Position numbers and translations under genes: made by a program. Shown piece by piece: positions 5,799 through 7,726 of a stretch of 7,726 nt of DNA. How positions within the stretch are numbered: the stretch's first letter is position 1; the number at the start of each line of letters is the position of its first letter. Origin of the DNA: an uncultured Collinsella sp. (lineage in GTDB: Bacteria > Actinomycetota > Coriobacteriia > Coriobacteriales > Coriobacteriaceae); contig UQMV01000060.1 in NCBI GenBank assembly GCA_900542315.1, forward strand, positions 1 through 7,726, read 5' to 3'. Below the pieces are notes generated by a model. It did not search any database and was not told the DNA's origin. It was given only the letters and a program-made list of their open reading frames with translations.

Positions 5799-7532
5799 AT
5801 GGCTACAGAAAAGTCTTCTTCGCGCTCATGGATGTCCGACGCCGCGATCTATCAGATCTACCCGCGCTCGTTTAAGGATTCGACTGGTTCGGGTCTGGGC
5901 GATATCGCGGGCATTACCCAGCAGATGGACTATCTTGAGCGACTGGGTATCGAGGCCATCTGGCTGAGCCCGTTTTACCCATCGCCTCTTGTCGATGGCG
6001 GCTATGATGTGGCGGACTACTGCGATGTCGACCCACGTCTCGGCTCGCTTGACGACTTCGATGACATGATCGCCGCGGCTCACGCGCGCGGCATCAAGGT
6101 CATTGTCGACATCGTGCCCAACCATCCATCCAACCAGCACCCCTGGTTCAAAGCCGCTCTTGCCGCCGGCCCCGGATCGCCCGAGCGCGCCCGTTATATC
6201 TTCCGCGATGGTCGCGGCGAGCACGGCGAGCTGCCTCCCACCAATTGGAATGCCAACTTTGGCGGCCCCGCCTGGACGCGTGTTGCGGACGGTCAGTGGT
6301 ATCTGCACATGTTTACGCCCGAGCAGCCGGACTTTGACTGGTCATGCCCTGAGGTTCACGCGTTCTTTTGCGACGTCCTGGCGTTTTGGAGCGATCGAGG
6401 CGTCGATGGCTTTCGCATTGATGTGGCGCACGGTCTTGCCAAGGATCTCGACCGCGATGACCTCGACCGGTGGCATCTCGCCGAGGGCGATGACATGGTT
6501 GACGACGGCACCCATCCGCTGTGGGACCGCAACGAGGTCCACGAGATCTATCGCGAGTGGCGTCGCGTGTTCGACCGCTATAATCCGCCGCGCAGCGCCG
6601 TTGCCGAGGCGTGGGTGCTGCCCGAGCGCCAGTATCTCTACGCGCGTCCCAGCGAGCTTGGCCAGACATTTAACTTTGAGTTCGCCAAGGCCACTTGGAC
6701 CTATGATGACATGCACGCTGCAATCGAGGAGGGCTTGAAGGCGGCCATCGAATCCGATTCCGCCTCGACCTGGGTACTCTCCAACCACGACGTGCCGCGC
6801 GTGGCGACACGCTATGCCCTGCCGCAAATCAAGGCGACGCGCTACCACCAGATTGCGCTCGACTGGCTCTTACGCGACGGGTCGTCTTATGACGAGGACC
6901 GCGAACTCGGCGAGCGCCGCGCGCGGGCGGCCCTTTTGCTTGAGCTGGCGCTTCCGGGTTCGGCATACGTGTATCAGGGTGAGGAGCTCGGCCTTTTTGA
7001 GGTGGCTGACATTCCGTGGGCTGCACTCGAAGATCCCACTGCGACCAATACGCACGGATCGAAGCGCGAGAAGGGGCGCGACGGCTGTCGTGTGCCCCTG
7101 CCGTGGGTAGCGGCGGACGATCCCGCGCAGGGCGGATCGTTTGGGTTTTCACCGGCGGACGCCGATACGGCGCCCCATCTGCCGCAGCCTGCATGGTTTT
7201 CCGATTACGCTGCCGATAGAGAAGAAGCGGACCCGACATCGATGCTTGCGCTCTATCGTGACGCCCTCTGGCTGCGGCGCAAGCTGCACGGGTGCGCCAA
7301 CGATCTTGCGTGGCTCGATCTTGACGGGCGCACCGGCCTTGCGGATGGTGCCGAGGGCGCCGAGGGCGGCGTCATCGCCTATCGCCGCGACAACGGATGG
7401 GCGTGTGTGACGAACTTCGGTGCAGCACCCGTGGAGCTGCCGGCGGGCAGGGTCCTGCTCACCTCATCACCGCTTGCAGACGGCAGGCTCGCGCAGGACA
7501 GCTCCGCCTGGATCATGCTCGGTGAGATATAG
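5799..7532 (+). CDS. GH13 alpha-glucosidase
   Basis: A 577-residue glycoside hydrolase with the (beta/alpha)8 alpha-amylase fold and no signal peptide, so it is likely cytoplasmic. It opens with IYQIYPRSFKDS (17-28). Conserved GH13 regions are DIVPNH (104-109), GFRIDVAH with nucleophile Asp208, VAEAW with acid/base Glu270, and LSNHDVPR with Asp331. The AEAW and GFRIDVAHGL forms resemble actinobacterial alpha-glucosidases (GH13_30-like, from memory). It should release glucose from maltose-type oligosaccharides or isomaltose; Val209 after the nucleophile is the residue seen in isomaltases of a related subfamily, but carry-over here is unsure. ATG 5799 follows AAGGGAG by 9 nt and places the fold at the normal N-terminus. 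The frame is open back to 5418, but that start would lie inside tRNA-Gly. No transporter or sugar regulator is adjacent. Exact linkage specificity is not determinable. Confidence 0.95.
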   Translation: MATEKSSSRSWMSDAAIYQIYPRSFKDSTGSGLGDIAGITQQMDYLERLGIEAIWLSPFYPSPLVDGGYDVADYCDVDPRLGSLDDFDDMIAAAHARGIKVIVDIVPNHPSNQHPWFKAALAAGPGSPERARYIFRDGRGEHGELPPTNWNANFGGPAWTRVADGQWYLHMFTPEQPDFDWSCPEVHAFFCDVLAFWSDRGVDGFRIDVAHGLAKDLDRDDLDRWHLAEGDDMVDDGTHPLWDRNEVHEIYREWRRVFDRYNPPRSAVAEAWVLPERQYLYARPSELGQTFNFEFAKATWTYDDMHAAIEEGLKAAIESDSASTWVLSNHDVPRVATRYALPQIKATRYHQIALDWLLRDGSSYDEDRELGERRARAALLLELALPGSAYVYQGEELGLFEVADIPWAALEDPTATNTHGSKREKGRDGCRVPLPWVAADDPAQGGSFGFSPADADTAPHLPQPAWFSDYAADREEADPTSMLALYRDALWLRRKLHGCANDLAWLDLDGRTGLADGAEGAEGGVIAYRRDNGWACVTNFGAAPVELPAGRVLLTSSPLADGRLAQDSSAWIMLGEI

Positions 7533-7583
7533 GAGCCTCTTGCGGCGAGTTTGCGTTTGCCTGCGCTTTCCGTGGTGGCTGAT

Positions 7584-7606
7584 GTCTTCGCGAGGTTCGC
7601 GAGGGC
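7584..7606 (+). terminator. Weak hairpin after the glucosidase gene
   Basis: TCGCGA-GGT-TCGCGA (7588-7602) forms a 6-bp stem that can be extended outward with wobble pairs to 7584-7606. There is no immediate T-run; only four T occur at 7617-7620. It is the only terminator candidate in the 141 nt between this gene and the next tRNA, so readthrough into the tRNA is possible. Confidence 0.3.
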
Positions 7607-7615
7607 GTCGCAAAA

Positions 7616-7661
7616 CTTTTCAAAAAAAGTTCTTGCATAGGATGCGGGTATCACGTAAGAT
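7616..7661 (+). promoter_or_regulatory. Promoter of second tRNA-Gly
   Basis: CTTTTCAAAAAAAGTT (7616-7631) precedes a -35 candidate TTGCAT (7633-7638). After 17 nt comes a -10 candidate TAAGAT (7656-7661). The spacing and the AT block match the promoter of the first tRNA-Gly, though the spacer sequence differs. Confidence 0.75.
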
Positions 7662-7673
7662 TAATCCTTGTAA

Positions 7674-7726
7674 GCGGACATGGCTCAGTTGGTAGAGCAC
7701 AACCTTGCCAAGGTTGGGGTCGCGGG
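7674..7726 (+). tRNA. tRNA-Gly (anticodon GCC), copy 2, truncated by window end
   Basis: The 53 visible nt are identical to the first 53 nt of the tRNA-Gly at 5387, through acceptor strand, D-arm, anticodon arm (TTGCCAA) and the first part of the T-stem. The rest lies beyond the window. Confidence 0.95.

Overview
The window looks like the end of an assembled contig from a moderately high-GC Gram-positive bacterium. Codon choice, the shared AT-rich tRNA promoters and the gene mix suggest a gut actinobacterium of the Coriobacteriia, possibly Collinsella; this taxonomic guess is inference. The first 49 bases are not genomic: they are Illumina P5/TruSeq universal adapter fused in frame to the first gene.

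Layout. 50-1370: the 3' end of an OppD/DppD-type ATPase gene and a complete, translationally overlapping OppF/DppF-type ATPase gene, the end of a peptide ABC-transporter operon. 1371-1960: a 590-base region without a protein gene, packed with hairpins. Two of these (1387-1511 on +, 1692-1816 on -) are members of one 125-nt family: same 29/67/29 geometry, conserved unpaired motifs, and stems that differ almost entirely by compensated double changes. 1855-2084: promoter, tRNA-Leu(GAG) and a UUCG-loop terminator. 2111-5281: a two-gene signalling operon, a PAS-GAF-PP2C (SpoIIE/RsbU-type) serine phosphatase followed by one protein that fuses a STAS anti-anti-sigma domain to an RsbW-type anti-sigma kinase domain. 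5329-5497: promoter, tRNA-Gly(GCC) and terminator. 5498-5798: a leader region with an imperfect 96-nt hairpin and a perfect 9-bp inverted repeat ending just before the next start codon. 5799-7532: a GH13 alpha-glucosidase. 7616-7726: a second promoter and the first 53 nt of an identical tRNA-Gly(GCC), cut by the window end.

How the parts work together. The ATPases would power peptide uptake and the GH13 enzyme would release glucose from short alpha-glucans or disaccharides. The phosphatase/STAS/kinase genes form a partner-switching module in which antagonist and kinase are covalently linked; no sigma factor gene is present, so the output is unknown. The strongest candidate for something undescribed is the pair of covarying 125-nt hairpin elements.
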